From Bacteroidales bacterium (GTDB lineage: Bacteria > Bacteroidota > Bacteroidia > Bacteroidales > Marinilabiliaceae): DNA of 64,000 bases. The DNA is taken from NCBI GenBank assembly GCA_003249255.1, contig QKJP01000031.1:62001-126000 (forward strand). The letters run 5' to 3'. The notes under the pieces were generated by a model, which saw only the letters and a list, made by a program, of their open reading frames with translations, made no database searches and was not told the origin of the DNA. The position numbers and the translations under genes were made by a program. This document shows, in pieces, positions 27,432-36,721 of this stretch. The stretch's first letter is position 1. The number at the start of each line of letters is the position of its first letter.

Positions 27432-27623
27432 TTAATCTTCTTCGCGCTGTAATTGCTCGATGTAGATAGCTTTCTTAAACTCTTCTCTTCTTTTTACAGA
27501 AGGTTTAGTAAATGCTTGACGAGAACGTAACTCACGCATAGCTCCAGTCTTTTCAAATTTTCTTTTGAATTTCTTTAAGGCTCTTTCGATATTTTCGCCC
27601 TCTTTAATTGGAATAACGATCAT
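27432..27623 (-). CDS. rpsU: Small ribosomal subunit protein bS21
   Basis: A 63-residue basic protein with the bS21 pattern (MIVIPIKEGENIERALKKFK, then RRREEFKKA-like C-terminus as KRREEFKKAIYIEQLQ). bS21 binds near the anti-Shine-Dalgarno region of 16S rRNA; in Bacteroidota bS21 and its neighbours occlude that region, in keeping with the absence of SD motifs in front of genes here. It lies 80 bp upstream of the Xer recombinase gene. Confidence 0.97.
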   Translation of the reverse strand: MIVIPIKEGENIERALKKFKRKFEKTGAMRELRSRQAFTKPSVKRREEFKKAIYIEQLQREED

Positions 27624-27843
27624 CTTAATTATATTTTAATATTTTTCTTAATAACGTTTCTAAATCACAAAAAGTCAACCGCTTCTATACACCTCCTTTT
27701 AATTACGGTGAAATTTTGCAGCTGCAAAGAAAAGGAAGATTCACGACTACAACAAATTTTTCAGCATTTCTTTTCATCCACTTTCAAATTTATTCAATAC
27801 AACAACATTCACACCAAGAGATTAGCTATAAAAAAGAGCCAAA

Positions 27844-28713
27844 TCATAAGCTCAAATACCGCCTCAACGTTACTTTATCAGCGTTCTTAAAAGCAGGTAG
27901 ATTCAAAACTTGTTTTACAGAGGATAGATTTCCGCTTTTACGAAGCTCATATATCTCTTTTGCCATGTAAAAATCCATATAAGGAAATTCCTTCATCTGA
28001 CGCAAAGATGCTTTGCTAATGTTTAAGGGAACTACCAGAGAACTATCCACTGCTAGATATGAACCAATATGACTTCGTAATTCTGTTGTTATTCCAAACA
28101 CCTCATTAATCTGATCTACGGAATAAAAACCTCCGATCTTATTTCGATAACGCACAATACGATTGGCTAAAACGGAACCGATTCCTTTTAACAACTTCAA
28201 CTCAGTAGTATCAGCAGAATTTAATTCGACCACAAAAGGTTGTTCTTTACGAACAAAGTGCGGCTTAACAGTTGGTTCTTTCCTTATGAAGGAGTGTTTT
28301 AAAGCTTTCGATTCTGTTTCTTCAAACTCGATGCAAGAAACTAACAAATCCTTATAACAACTGTCTAAACCGTGAAGCTTCAAAATATCGGTTGGCTTTT
28401 TGAATATACCTCCTTTTTCACGATACTTTATGATATTCACGATAGCTTTGTCGGAGAATCCTAACTTTTGCATACTAGTGACATCAACTCGATTGGGATC
28501 AAAAGAAAATAATTCACGAGGAGACTTCCGGACAATTAAATTTGGAGGCAAACTACTTTTTACGGAAGAAGTATCTTTTATACATACATCAAATAATTCT
28601 TGTGAGTTTTTATCAGGCAATAAACCAACGCCGAGAAGCCCTCCTAATAGGAGGATTAATATCCAATAGCCCATTTGCTCTTTTCGACTCAGCTGAATAA
28701 ATTCATTCCACAT
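27844..28713 (-). CDS. ComEA-like protein with three helix-hairpin-helix domains
   Basis: A 289-residue protein with one N-terminal membrane span (MGYWILILLLGGLLGVGLL) and three helix-hairpin-helix units: about residues 72-120 (FDPNRVDVTSMQKLGFSDKA), 165-215 (VELNSADTTELKLLKGIGSV) and 232-280 (LNISKASLRQMKEFPYMDFY). HhH domains of the ComEA type bind DNA non-specifically during uptake; this membrane-anchored three-copy form is common in Bacteroidota. No other competence gene is next to it. DNA uptake is possible but unproven, and a general DNA-binding envelope role is equally compatible. Confidence 0.85.
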   Translation of the reverse strand: MWNEFIQLSRKEQMGYWILILLLGGLLGVGLLPDKNSQELFDVCIKDTSSVKSSLPPNLIVRKSPRELFSFDPNRVDVTSMQKLGFSDKAIVNIIKYREKGGIFKKPTDILKLHGLDSCYKDLLVSCIEFEETESKALKHSFIRKEPTVKPHFVRKEQPFVVELNSADTTELKLLKGIGSVLANRIVRYRNKIGGFYSVDQINEVFGITTELRSHIGSYLAVDSSLVVPLNISKASLRQMKEFPYMDFYMAKEIYELRKSGNLSSVKQVLNLPAFKNADKVTLRRYLSL

Positions 28714-28805
28714 AACAAAGCTTCTTTTTAATAGAAGTTAAGAATGAATACAATAATACTCAAGCTAAAAGGCGATAAAGATTACTTAATGATGTGTGTA
28801 ATTTT

Positions 28806-28832
28806 CACGCAAAGACGCCAAGAGGCATAAGA
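28806..28832. repeat. CACGCAAAGACGCCAAG-type interspersed repeat
   Basis: CACGCAAAGACGCCAAGAGG and following bases form the well-known Bacteroidota intergenic motif of CGCAAAG/CGCCAAG units. A second partial unit lies near 28920. The function is unknown. Confidence 0.55.
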
Positions 28833-28842
28833 GAATTTGATC

Positions 28843-28860
28843 TCCCGATTGCTATCGGGA
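28843..28860. repeat. TCCCGAT/ATCGGGA palindromic hairpin
   Basis: TCCCGAT (28843-28849), loop TGCT, ATCGGGA (28854-28860): a perfect 7-bp stem immediately beside the CGCAAAG island. Similar palindromes are scattered in Bacteroidota genomes. There is no T-tract, so a terminator is unlikely. Confidence 0.6.
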
Positions 28861-29059
28861 CTACTGTGAGTAACATTTTTGCATGGGGGTTTCATCTAAT
28901 GTAAATCGCAACATTAAAACCAAGAGGCAAAAAGCCATCAGAGTGTAAAAAGTCCAATCGAGGTTAGTATCAATACTAAATTATAACTGTTTTTCGAGTG
29001 TAGATAAGACTAAAACTCCAATTCTTCACACAAAAAAAGCTTAACTGAACTTGAAAAAT

Positions 29060-30409
29060 CTACTTAAACACACCAAGACCATAAAGGAAAACAATAAAAA
29101 TTGCAATTGGAGCTAGGAATTTAACCAAGAACATAAAGATCGCCAAGAATCTTCCATCTAACTTTCCGCCTTGAGCAATCTCTTTAAACACTTTATATTT
29201 ACCTAAGCCCCAACCAATAAACAAGGCTATTAACATTCCGCCTAAAGGCAATAAGATATTAGATGAGATAAATTCAAGTAATTCAAAAAAGTTTTTACCA
29301 AAAATTGTAACATCAGAATATATACCCAAAGAAAGTGAACAAATAACTCCTAATAAGGTAGTGAGAAGAGTAGCAAGAATAGTTGCAACTTTTCTTTTCA
29401 CCTTTAATTCCTCAGTAAAATATGCTACAACCACCTCTAAAATAGAAATAGCAGATGTTAAAGCGGCAATGGAAAGCAAGAGAAAAAATAAAATTGAGAA
29501 AAATGTTCCTCCTGCCATGGTTTGAAATACATTAGGCAGAGTTTCAAAAATCAAACCAGGCCCGGCACTAGGCTCCAAACCAAATGCAAAAACTGCTGGA
29601 ATAATGGCAATACCGGCCAGTAATGCAACTACTGTATCCGCAACAGTTACCTGAATGGCAGTTTTAACCAAATCATTTTTCTTATTTATGTACGACCCAT
29701 AAGTTATTAGCGTACCCATCCCTAGACTCAGAGAAAAAAAGGCATGCCCTAAAGCCTCAAGAATGGCTTCAAAAGACAGCTTTGAAAAATCGGGTTTAAA
29801 TAAAAAACTCAGACCTTCAGATGCACCATCCAAAGTGATCGCCCTAACATCCAAAATCAAAATTAAAATAAGCAACACAGGCATTAAAACCTTTGAAACT
29901 TTCTCAATCCCCTTATTTACACCCAAAACAACTACTGACCCCGTCGCAAGCATAAATATCAACTGGTACAATAAAGGCTTTTCCGGATGCGTTTTAAAGG
30001 CATTAAAAAAATCTGTGATTTCAGCAGAACTTCCCTTGAAAGCATCGGTAAAAGCAAAGAAGATATAACGCACACTCCATCCTGCCACAACACCATAAAA
30101 GGAGAGTATAAAAAAAGCGGCACCCAAACCCAAAACACCTACATATTTCCACAGCCCTTTGGGAACTAACTTTTTAAAGGACCCAAAAGAATTCCTTCTG
30201 GATTTCCGACCAATCACTAACTCAGAAAGCATTATTGGCAAACCAATAGCCAAAATAAAACCCAGATAAACAAACAAAAAAGCTGCACCACCATGCACTC
30301 CGGTGATGTAAGGAAATTTCCAAATATTCCCTAAACCAATAGCGGAACCTGCTGCGGCCGCAATTACCCCAAATTTACTTGAAAATGAATCTCTGGCTAT
30401 TCTACTCAT
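29060..30409 (-). CDS. Sodium-dependent (NSS/SNF family) amino-acid symporter
   Basis: A 449-residue integral membrane protein with about 11-12 predicted spans. The LeuT-fold first helix with the unwound substrate/Na site is clear (GVIAAAAGSAIGLGNIWKFP near residues 14-33), followed by GGAAFLFVYLGF and the long Pro/Gly-rich helix FFILSFYGVVAGW. Family members import amino acids or other small amines with sodium. The substrate cannot be told from sequence. It is followed on the same strand by the region with repeats, and fba lies upstream with a terminator between, so it is likely its own transcript. Confidence 0.92.
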   Translation of the reverse strand: MSRIARDSFSSKFGVIAAAAGSAIGLGNIWKFPYITGVHGGAAFLFVYLGFILAIGLPIMLSELVIGRKSRRNSFGSFKKLVPKGLWKYVGVLGLGAAFFILSFYGVVAGWSVRYIFFAFTDAFKGSSAEITDFFNAFKTHPEKPLLYQLIFMLATGSVVVLGVNKGIEKVSKVLMPVLLILILILDVRAITLDGASEGLSFLFKPDFSKLSFEAILEALGHAFFSLSLGMGTLITYGSYINKKNDLVKTAIQVTVADTVVALLAGIAIIPAVFAFGLEPSAGPGLIFETLPNVFQTMAGGTFFSILFFLLLSIAALTSAISILEVVVAYFTEELKVKRKVATILATLLTTLLGVICSLSLGIYSDVTIFGKNFFELLEFISSNILLPLGGMLIALFIGWGLGKYKVFKEIAQGGKLDGRFLAIFMFLVKFLAPIAIFIVFLYGLGVFK

Positions 30410-30485
30410 GGCTACATTGCTTGTTTGACAAAAGATGCTGGATCTTTTAAATGAGTCTGGTAGTTATTAATAATATATTATTCAG

Positions 30486-30517
30486 AAAAAAGAGGCTCGA
30501 TGAAACACCGGCCTCTT
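30486..30517 (-). terminator. Intrinsic terminator after class II aldolase
   Basis: AAGAGGC (30490-30496) pairs with GCCTCTT (30511-30517) around a 14-nt loop. On the minus strand the stem runs into six T (30486-30491). It begins 26 bp after the fba stop codon. Confidence 0.8.
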
Positions 30518-30542
30518 CACTATTTATTTTGATCTTAAAATC

Positions 30543-31619
30543 TTAGTTACGATTGATACAGTTTAAGTCTTCAAAAGCAACTTTTAAACGCTCAACTAAA
30601 GTCTCTTGACCTTTGCGTAACCATACGCGTGGATCGTAATATTTCTTATTTGGCTTATCGTCACCTTCAGGGTTACCAATTTGCCCTTGTAAATAATCAT
30701 GGTTTTCAGCTTCGAACTTACGGATACCATCCCAAGTAGCCCACTGAGTATCAGTATCAATATTCATTTTGATTACCCCATAACTAATTGCCTCACGAAT
30801 TTCTTCTAAAGTAGAACCTGAACCACCGTGGAAAACAAAGTTAACAGGTTTATCTACTGTATTGAATTTCTCTTGGATGTACTTTTGAGAATCATTTAAG
30901 ATAGATGGCTTTAACACTACGTTACCTGGCTTATATACACCATGTACGTTACCAAATGAAGCAGCAATTGTAAAGTTTGGAGAAACTTTCATTAACTCTT
31001 CATAAGCATAAGCTACCTCTTCTGGTTGAGTATAAAGTAATGCGTTATCCACATCTGAATTATCAACACCATCTTCTTCACCACCAGTGATACCTAACTC
31101 GATCTCTAAAGTCATACCCATTTTACTCATGCGAGCTAAGTACTCTTTACAAATGGCAATATTTTCCTCTAGCGGCTCTTCTGATAAATCTAACATGTGA
31201 GAGCTAAATAATGGTTTTCCAGTTTCTGCAAAGTGCTTTTCACTAGCATCTAATAAACCATCAATCCATGGTAATAATTTTTTAGCAGCGTGGTCTGTGT
31301 GTAATACTACAGGAATACCATAAGCTTCTGCTACTGTATGCACGTGTTTAGCAGCAGACACAGCACCTAAAACTTGTGCTTGCTGACCATCTAATTTCAT
31401 ACCTTTACCTGCATAAAAAGCAGCTCCACCATTTGAAAGCTGAATCATTACAGGAGAGTTAACTAATTTAGCAGCCTCTAAAATACCGTTGATTGAATCT
31501 GTACCTACAACGTTTACTGCTGGCATAGCAAAACCTTCTTCTTTAGCAACTGCTAATAATTTACATAAATCATCACCAGTAACAACACCAGGCTTAACTA
31601 CATCTAATACTCGCTTCAT
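30543..31619 (-). CDS. fbaA: Class II fructose-bisphosphate aldolase
   Basis: A 358-residue zinc-dependent aldolase of the E. coli FbaA subtype. Zinc and substrate motifs are visible: VVLHTDHAAKKLLPW, LEIELGITGGEEDGVDNS, FVFHGGSGS and VIKMNIDTDTQWATW. It interconverts fructose-1,6-bisphosphate with glyceraldehyde-3-phosphate and DHAP. It is monocistronic with its own terminator. Together with gapdh at 44632 it is the second glycolytic enzyme in the window. Codon choice looks more biased than in neighbours, as expected for a highly expressed gene. Confidence 0.98.
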   Translation of the reverse strand: MKRVLDVVKPGVVTGDDLCKLLAVAKEEGFAMPAVNVVGTDSINGILEAAKLVNSPVMIQLSNGGAAFYAGKGMKLDGQQAQVLGAVSAAKHVHTVAEAYGIPVVLHTDHAAKKLLPWIDGLLDASEKHFAETGKPLFSSHMLDLSEEPLEENIAICKEYLARMSKMGMTLEIELGITGGEEDGVDNSDVDNALLYTQPEEVAYAYEELMKVSPNFTIAASFGNVHGVYKPGNVVLKPSILNDSQKYIQEKFNTVDKPVNFVFHGGSGSTLEEIREAISYGVIKMNIDTDTQWATWDGIRKFEAENHDYLQGQIGNPEGDDKPNKKYYDPRVWLRKGQETLVERLKVAFEDLNCINRN

Positions 31620-31831
31620 AGCTATTTATTTATTAGTTCTAAAAAAATATATTCTATTCTTTAAATTGCTCCAAAAGTACAAACTAAAGATTGACAATTC
31701 AAACAGAAAAGCACTTCTCTGTTTCAACAAGTCTTATTTTTAGCTTATTTTTTTATTTGAATGGCAAATTTACGATCAATACCCCATATTTTCAACCTAC
31801 TTTACTGATATTAATCATATTTACAATGATT

Positions 31832-34174
31832 CTAAAAAGGATAACCAATTGCAACGTTAATCGCAGTATCCGTACCAAAATCATAGGAACGTTTTCCTAA
31901 AATCCAACGATCCGCTTTAGGCAAGGAAGGATCGTGAATTTTAACCCCCATATCTATTCGAAAGATAAAATACTTAAAATCAAGTCGTGTTCCTACTCCC
32001 CAGTTAAAAGCCAATTGTTTATAAAAACGATCATACAAAAACAATCCTTCATCCTCTAACTCTTCTTCCTTGGCTAACCTGGTTTTGGCTTGAGAACGAA
32101 TAGACCAGATATTTCCTAAATCTAAAAACAATGCTCCTTCCAATAACCAGAATAATTTAAAACGGTATTCTGCGTTAGCCTCCAAGCGAATATCAGAAGT
32201 TTGATTATTATAATCAGAATCTAAACCCTCAGAATTACCAGGTCCAATTCCTCTAACCGGCCATGCTCTTAAACTATTTGCACCCCCGGCAAAATACCTT
32301 TTCTCAAATGGTAAAACCGGGAAGTTTCCATACGGATAACCTGCTCCACCAAAGAAACGATATGCAAACGAGTTAACTGGGTTCATCCGGTAATGATACC
32401 TTAACTCTACCTCAGTTTTAAAATATTGAGCGTAACGAATTCCCAAGAACTCCCGATTTTCGTAATTACCATTCTCATCCCAAAGGCGCACCAATCCATC
32501 TAAAATATTACCTGAAGGTTCGACATGCCACCTTAAAAACCAATTATGATCACTCTGGGTTTTAACCTGATCATTGTACAGCAGTGTATAGGAAGTATTG
32601 GATATCAAGTGATTCTCATAAGAATACTTCAAATAAGTTTGCTGAATGGATTCCCAAAACTTGGGATCTTTATACGGAATATCAATTAAACTAAACTCTA
32701 TTGGTGAAAAATAATGCCGAATAAAACGAGATGATTTCCAACCATAACTCAATCTTGCATTGGCAAGACTCCTCACATAATCAGGCCGCTCCTGATAATT
32801 ATATGCAGCAGAAATAGTTGTTTTTGGATTATACTTTTTTCGAAATCCTTCAATCCGAATGGGGATTAAAAAACTTGGTAAAGTCAAACTCGCATCCGCT
32901 CCCACTTCGAGGGTATTAAATCGCTCTTGTTCATCGCCCGTAGTTTTAGTTTGTGCCTCTGTTGCTGCCCGTAATCTTAAATCGAACACCTCGGCTCCCC
33001 TAAATAAATTTTTATGCTTGTATGAAAAACTCCCTGCGGCTCCAAAATTACCTGACGAGTTAGTGCCTTCTACATCTACAGAGTAGGCTTGAATTTTGGA
33101 AGGAGAAAGTTGTATATAGCAATCTAACTGCTTAAACCCATCTGCATCCATTCCTTCAACTGAATTAAACCGAATATTAATAAAGCGGAACAACTGTAGT
33201 GACGAAAGTAAATTTTGAGTTTTACTTACCAATTTCGAATTATAGAATTCACCCGGAAATATATAATTGGAATTAATTAATACATCGGCTCTAAAATTCA
33301 AATTTTTTCCATAAAGAATATAACAACCTTCATACATCAAGGTATCGAACTTACTTGCATATTCATTATCGTTACTCCTTTTCTGAGGATCAAAACCAAC
33401 TAAAAAATACACATCCCTAATTTTAGACTTCTTATGGTCTACCAATTTGGAAGTTCCATCTTCTAAATAGGCTTTCTGTTTTGCGATAATTAAAGTATCA
33501 TTTACTTGATAGGAATTTAATGAACTATCGGCTCTAAAATAAATATACTCTTTCACAAAGTCATAATACCCTTGATCTCTGACCAGCTTAGTAATACGCT
33601 CTCTCTCTCGATCATGCAAATCAGCATCAAAGGCTTTGCCTGTTTTAATTAAAGACTTTATAGTATCCTGAAATACAATTGTCCGAATTGAGTCATCCGG
33701 AATTCGATAGTGAATTTCATTAATTTCATACCTTTTACCATGGTTAATTTTAAAAGAGATTTTTGCTTTTTTCCTTCTTGAATAATGAACAAAATCTTCA
33801 ACATTAGAATTAAAATAACCTTTGGTATTTAAAAATAATTGCAATTGCTGGTTCGTTTTTGCCCTAAGCAACTCATCGTACACAACAGGCTCTTCACCAA
33901 TCCGTTTAAATCCTCTATTCCACCACTTAGAGGTATCTCTTCCTGACAAATTATATAATCCTAAACGCAGTTTGAAAAAGCCAAGAATGGTTGAATTAGG
34001 ATGTTGACGAATATAATCTTTTAATTCATCCTTAGAGATATCTTTCGGAGTATTCTGTATCTCTACTTTTTTCAACATATATTCTCCATCCGGAATATAC
34101 TTTGTTGAATTACAACTCCATACAAACACCAAACAGAGGATCAATAGAGATTTTATAAATTTTAAAACACGCAT
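31832..34174 (-). CDS. TamL-like outer-membrane BamA/TamA family lipoprotein
   Basis: I start it at ATG 34174-34172, giving 780 residues beginning MRVLKFIKSLLILCLVFVWSC; the longer frame to 34228 begins at a TTG with no signal peptide. The lipobox VWSC-NS follows a hydrophobic segment. The N-terminal half holds POTRA-like repeats (YEINEIHYRIP, KIRDVYFLVGF). The C-terminal half is an Omp85 barrel with the conserved RYFAGGANSLRAWPVRGIGP (lid-lock VRGF equivalent) and GVGTRLDFKYFIFRIDMGV, ending in IGYPF. Bacteroidota TamA homologues of this type carry a lipid anchor (TamL) and assist outer-membrane protein insertion. TamB is not adjacent. It is divergent from trmH. Confidence 0.88.
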   Translation of the reverse strand: MRVLKFIKSLLILCLVFVWSCNSTKYIPDGEYMLKKVEIQNTPKDISKDELKDYIRQHPNSTILGFFKLRLGLYNLSGRDTSKWWNRGFKRIGEEPVVYDELLRAKTNQQLQLFLNTKGYFNSNVEDFVHYSRRKKAKISFKINHGKRYEINEIHYRIPDDSIRTIVFQDTIKSLIKTGKAFDADLHDRERERITKLVRDQGYYDFVKEYIYFRADSSLNSYQVNDTLIIAKQKAYLEDGTSKLVDHKKSKIRDVYFLVGFDPQKRSNDNEYASKFDTLMYEGCYILYGKNLNFRADVLINSNYIFPGEFYNSKLVSKTQNLLSSLQLFRFINIRFNSVEGMDADGFKQLDCYIQLSPSKIQAYSVDVEGTNSSGNFGAAGSFSYKHKNLFRGAEVFDLRLRAATEAQTKTTGDEQERFNTLEVGADASLTLPSFLIPIRIEGFRKKYNPKTTISAAYNYQERPDYVRSLANARLSYGWKSSRFIRHYFSPIEFSLIDIPYKDPKFWESIQQTYLKYSYENHLISNTSYTLLYNDQVKTQSDHNWFLRWHVEPSGNILDGLVRLWDENGNYENREFLGIRYAQYFKTEVELRYHYRMNPVNSFAYRFFGGAGYPYGNFPVLPFEKRYFAGGANSLRAWPVRGIGPGNSEGLDSDYNNQTSDIRLEANAEYRFKLFWLLEGALFLDLGNIWSIRSQAKTRLAKEEELEDEGLFLYDRFYKQLAFNWGVGTRLDFKYFIFRIDMGVKIHDPSLPKADRWILGKRSYDFGTDTAINVAIGYPF

Positions 34175-34254
34175 GAAATATAACTCGGCACGATAACTAG
34201 TAAGAAAGTTTCCTGAAATTTCTAACAAAGATATTTATTTAATACGATAAGATA

Positions 34255-34262
34255 TAAATTTG
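34255..34262 (+). promoter_or_regulatory. Possible -7 element of the trmH-family gene
   Basis: TAAATTTG matches TAnnTTTG, 32 bp upstream of the ATG at 34295. No clear -33 TTTG is found at the expected distance. Confidence 0.35.
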
Positions 34263-34294
34263 TAGGGGCTAAATATATACGAGAACAAAAACTA

Positions 34295-35062
34295 ATGATA
34301 AGCAAAAATAAACAAAAGCTAATTTCTTCTTTAGCTCAAAAAAAGCACCGGGATAAAAACGCTCTATTCATTGCAGAAGGCAACAAAATAGTTTTGGATC
34401 TCCTACAAACCTCTTTAAAATTAGAGGAACTTTGGGCTACTGAAGAGTGGATTAGTAAAAACCAAACCATCATTCAAAGCAATTCAAGCATAAATGAATG
34501 TACCGTTAATGAACTTAAAAAAGTTAGCCAACATAAAAGCCCACCCGCTGTCATTGCATGTTTTGCACAAAAAGATCACCAATTAAACATTGAAGAATTA
34601 GCGGGTAAACTTTCGTTGTTCCTAGACGACATTCAAGATCCGGGAAACTTGGGTACCATTATTCGAATTGCAGATTGGTTTGGCATAGAAAACATTATTT
34701 GCAGCAAGGGATGTGCTGATTGCTACAATTCAAAAACCATCCAATCAACAATGGGAGCAATTGCCAGAGTTAATATCCATTACTTGGATAGCGCCTCATT
34801 TTTCAGCAACATCAAACCGTTAAATCTACCGATATATGGCACTTTTTTAGATGGCAATAACATTTATCACGAAGAGCTTACAAGCAATGGTATAATCGTA
34901 ATGGGCAATGAGGGTAATGGCATCAACCCATCGCTCGAAGCATTTATAAACCAACGCTTATTGATTCCCAACTACCCTACAAATTCGGAGACTTCTGAAT
35001 CCCTAAATGTTTCTGTAGCAACAGCCATTACATGTGCTGAATTTAGAAGGAGAGCATTCTAA
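34295..35062 (+). CDS. TrmH/SpoU-family RNA 2'-O-ribose methyltransferase
   Basis: A 255-residue SPOUT methyltransferase. An N-terminal substrate-binding domain (about 1-95) precedes the knotted catalytic domain with its three motifs: DIQDPGNLGTIIRIADWFG, VMGNEGNGI and LNVSVATAI. It methylates a ribose in rRNA or tRNA using S-adenosylmethionine; the target site is not predictable. It is the only plus-strand gene in this region, divergent from the TamL-like gene. Its stop codon overlaps that of the convergent FAD oxidoreductase by 4 bp (35059-35062). Confidence 0.93.
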   Translation: MISKNKQKLISSLAQKKHRDKNALFIAEGNKIVLDLLQTSLKLEELWATEEWISKNQTIIQSNSSINECTVNELKKVSQHKSPPAVIACFAQKDHQLNIEELAGKLSLFLDDIQDPGNLGTIIRIADWFGIENIICSKGCADCYNSKTIQSTMGAIARVNIHYLDSASFFSNIKPLNLPIYGTFLDGNNIYHEELTSNGIIVMGNEGNGINPSLEAFINQRLLIPNYPTNSETSESLNVSVATAITCAEFRRRAF

Positions 35063-36621
35063 CCCAAATACTCTTTTACTTTTTCAGCACAACGTTCTCC
35101 ATCAATGGCACTGGATGCAATTCCACCGGCATAACCGGCACCTTCCCCACAAGGAAACAAGCCTTTAACACGCACATGCTGCAAGGTATTGCTATCCCTT
35201 GGTACCCGTACCGGTGAAGAAGTACGGCTTTCTACTCCAAGAACCATGGCTTCATTGGTAACAAAACCTCTTGCCCTTTTATCAAATTGCTCAAATCCTT
35301 TTTGCAAACGTTTTCCAATTCCTTCAGGCAACCAAAAATGAAGAGGTGAAGCTATGGCTCCTGGCACATAAGAAGTATCATTTAATTCAAATGACAACCT
35401 ACCATCCACAAAATCGGCTAACAATTGAGCTGGTGCAACGACTCCACTTCCGCCATTCACAAAGGCTAAACGTTCTAATTCACGCTGATATTCTAATCCT
35501 CCTAAAACCCCTTGATTTTGATATTCACCAATATCTTCAGGACGTACTTCAACCACAATTCCCGAATTCGCATAAGGAGAATCTCTACGCGATGGAGACA
35601 TCCCATTCACAACCATCTCTTCCGGTCCGGTCATAGCAGGGACCACAAAGCCTCCCGGACACATACAAAAAGAATAGACTCCCCTTCCTTCAACCTGACA
35701 AGACAAATTATAAGATGCGGCAGGCAAATATTCACCTCTTCCGGTGGGGGAATGATATTGAATTTCATCGATTAAATCCTGAGGGTGCTCAACACGAACT
35801 CCCATTGCCCATGTTTTAGATTCCAATTCAACACCTTTCTTATGAAGCATATAATAAACATCCCTGGCAGAATGTCCTGTGGCTAGTATGGTGGCAACAC
35901 CTTCTATCCGATCGCCCTGCTTGGTAATCACACCTTTTGCAACACCATCTTCAATCACTAAGTCGGTCACACAAGTATTAAACAACACCTTACCACCGGC
36001 ATTTTCAATCGACTCCCTCATTCGTTTAATAACTCCAGGAAGACAATCGGTTCCAATATGTGGATGAGCATCTATCAGGATATCTTCTTTTGCTCCATGA
36101 AAATAAAACACCTCAAGCACTTTACGAAAATCACCTCGCTTTGTACTTCTTGTATATAATTTACCATCGGAAAAAGTACCTGCGCCACCTTCTCCAAACG
36201 AATAATTGGATTCAGGATTCACCTCAATATTTCGATTTAAAAGGGCTAAATCTTTTTTTCGAGAACTTACATCTTTTCCACGCTCCACCACTATTGGCTT
36301 ATAGCCCAGTTCGATTAAACGCAACGCTGCAAAATAACCACCCGGCCCCGCGCCCACAACTACAACTTCAGGAGAATTGGAAACATCAGAATAATTAAAA
36401 GAAACTTCTTGATTAACATAAGGAGGCACAACATTTGCATAAGCTTCAATATGCAATTGCACAACAATCGGGCTTTTTCGAGCATCAATTGAACGTTTTA
36501 CCACCTTTATGGAAGTAATCTTCTCGGGTGCAACCTTCATCTTGCTGGCCAAGATAGGTTTATAGAATTTCTCATCAGATGCATCTTTGGGGGAAAGACG
36601 CAGTACAATTTCACTTTTCAT
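35059..36621 (-). CDS. FAD-dependent oxidoreductase (COG2509-type)
   Basis: I use ATG 36621-36619 (520 residues, MKSEIVLRLSPKDA); four codons upstream is only a TTG. About residues 1-80 form a small N-terminal domain. The Rossmann FAD site follows (VVVGAGPGGYFAALRLIELG with VVERG), then NYSFGEGGAGTFSDGKLYTR, ATGHSARDVYYMLHKKG and a C-terminal FAD closure GLFPCGEGAGYAGGI. The family is annotated as uncharacterised FAD-dependent dehydrogenases, widespread in Bacteroidota and Firmicutes. Substrate unknown. It overlaps trmH convergently by 4 bp. Confidence 0.85.
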   Translation of the reverse strand: MKSEIVLRLSPKDASDEKFYKPILASKMKVAPEKITSIKVVKRSIDARKSPIVVQLHIEAYANVVPPYVNQEVSFNYSDVSNSPEVVVVGAGPGGYFAALRLIELGYKPIVVERGKDVSSRKKDLALLNRNIEVNPESNYSFGEGGAGTFSDGKLYTRSTKRGDFRKVLEVFYFHGAKEDILIDAHPHIGTDCLPGVIKRMRESIENAGGKVLFNTCVTDLVIEDGVAKGVITKQGDRIEGVATILATGHSARDVYYMLHKKGVELESKTWAMGVRVEHPQDLIDEIQYHSPTGRGEYLPAASYNLSCQVEGRGVYSFCMCPGGFVVPAMTGPEEMVVNGMSPSRRDSPYANSGIVVEVRPEDIGEYQNQGVLGGLEYQRELERLAFVNGGSGVVAPAQLLADFVDGRLSFELNDTSYVPGAIASPLHFWLPEGIGKRLQKGFEQFDKRARGFVTNEAMVLGVESRTSSPVRVPRDSNTLQHVRVKGLFPCGEGAGYAGGIASSAIDGERCAEKVKEYLG

Positions 36622-36721
36622 ATACTTTTGCAAGTCTCAATAAATAGTTATTAGTCCATGAAGAACCAATTCAATTGCAAAAGTACAATAGATTAATGAC
36701 AATCAAATAGAATCAAACAAA

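Larger units (their letters stand above)
28714..29059. other. 346-bp intergenic region with repeats
   Basis: No gene is supported. It contains the CAC/AAG repeat island at 28806-28832, a perfect palindromic hairpin at 28843-28860, and another AAGAGGCAAAAAG unit at about 28920-28932. A loose A/T-rich segment precedes the downstream gene end at 29060. Confidence 0.5.

Noticed and set aside
27708-27970. Small plus-strand frames between rpsU and the HhH gene
   Set aside because: They are antisense or intergenic shadows with no start context and no conserved pattern.
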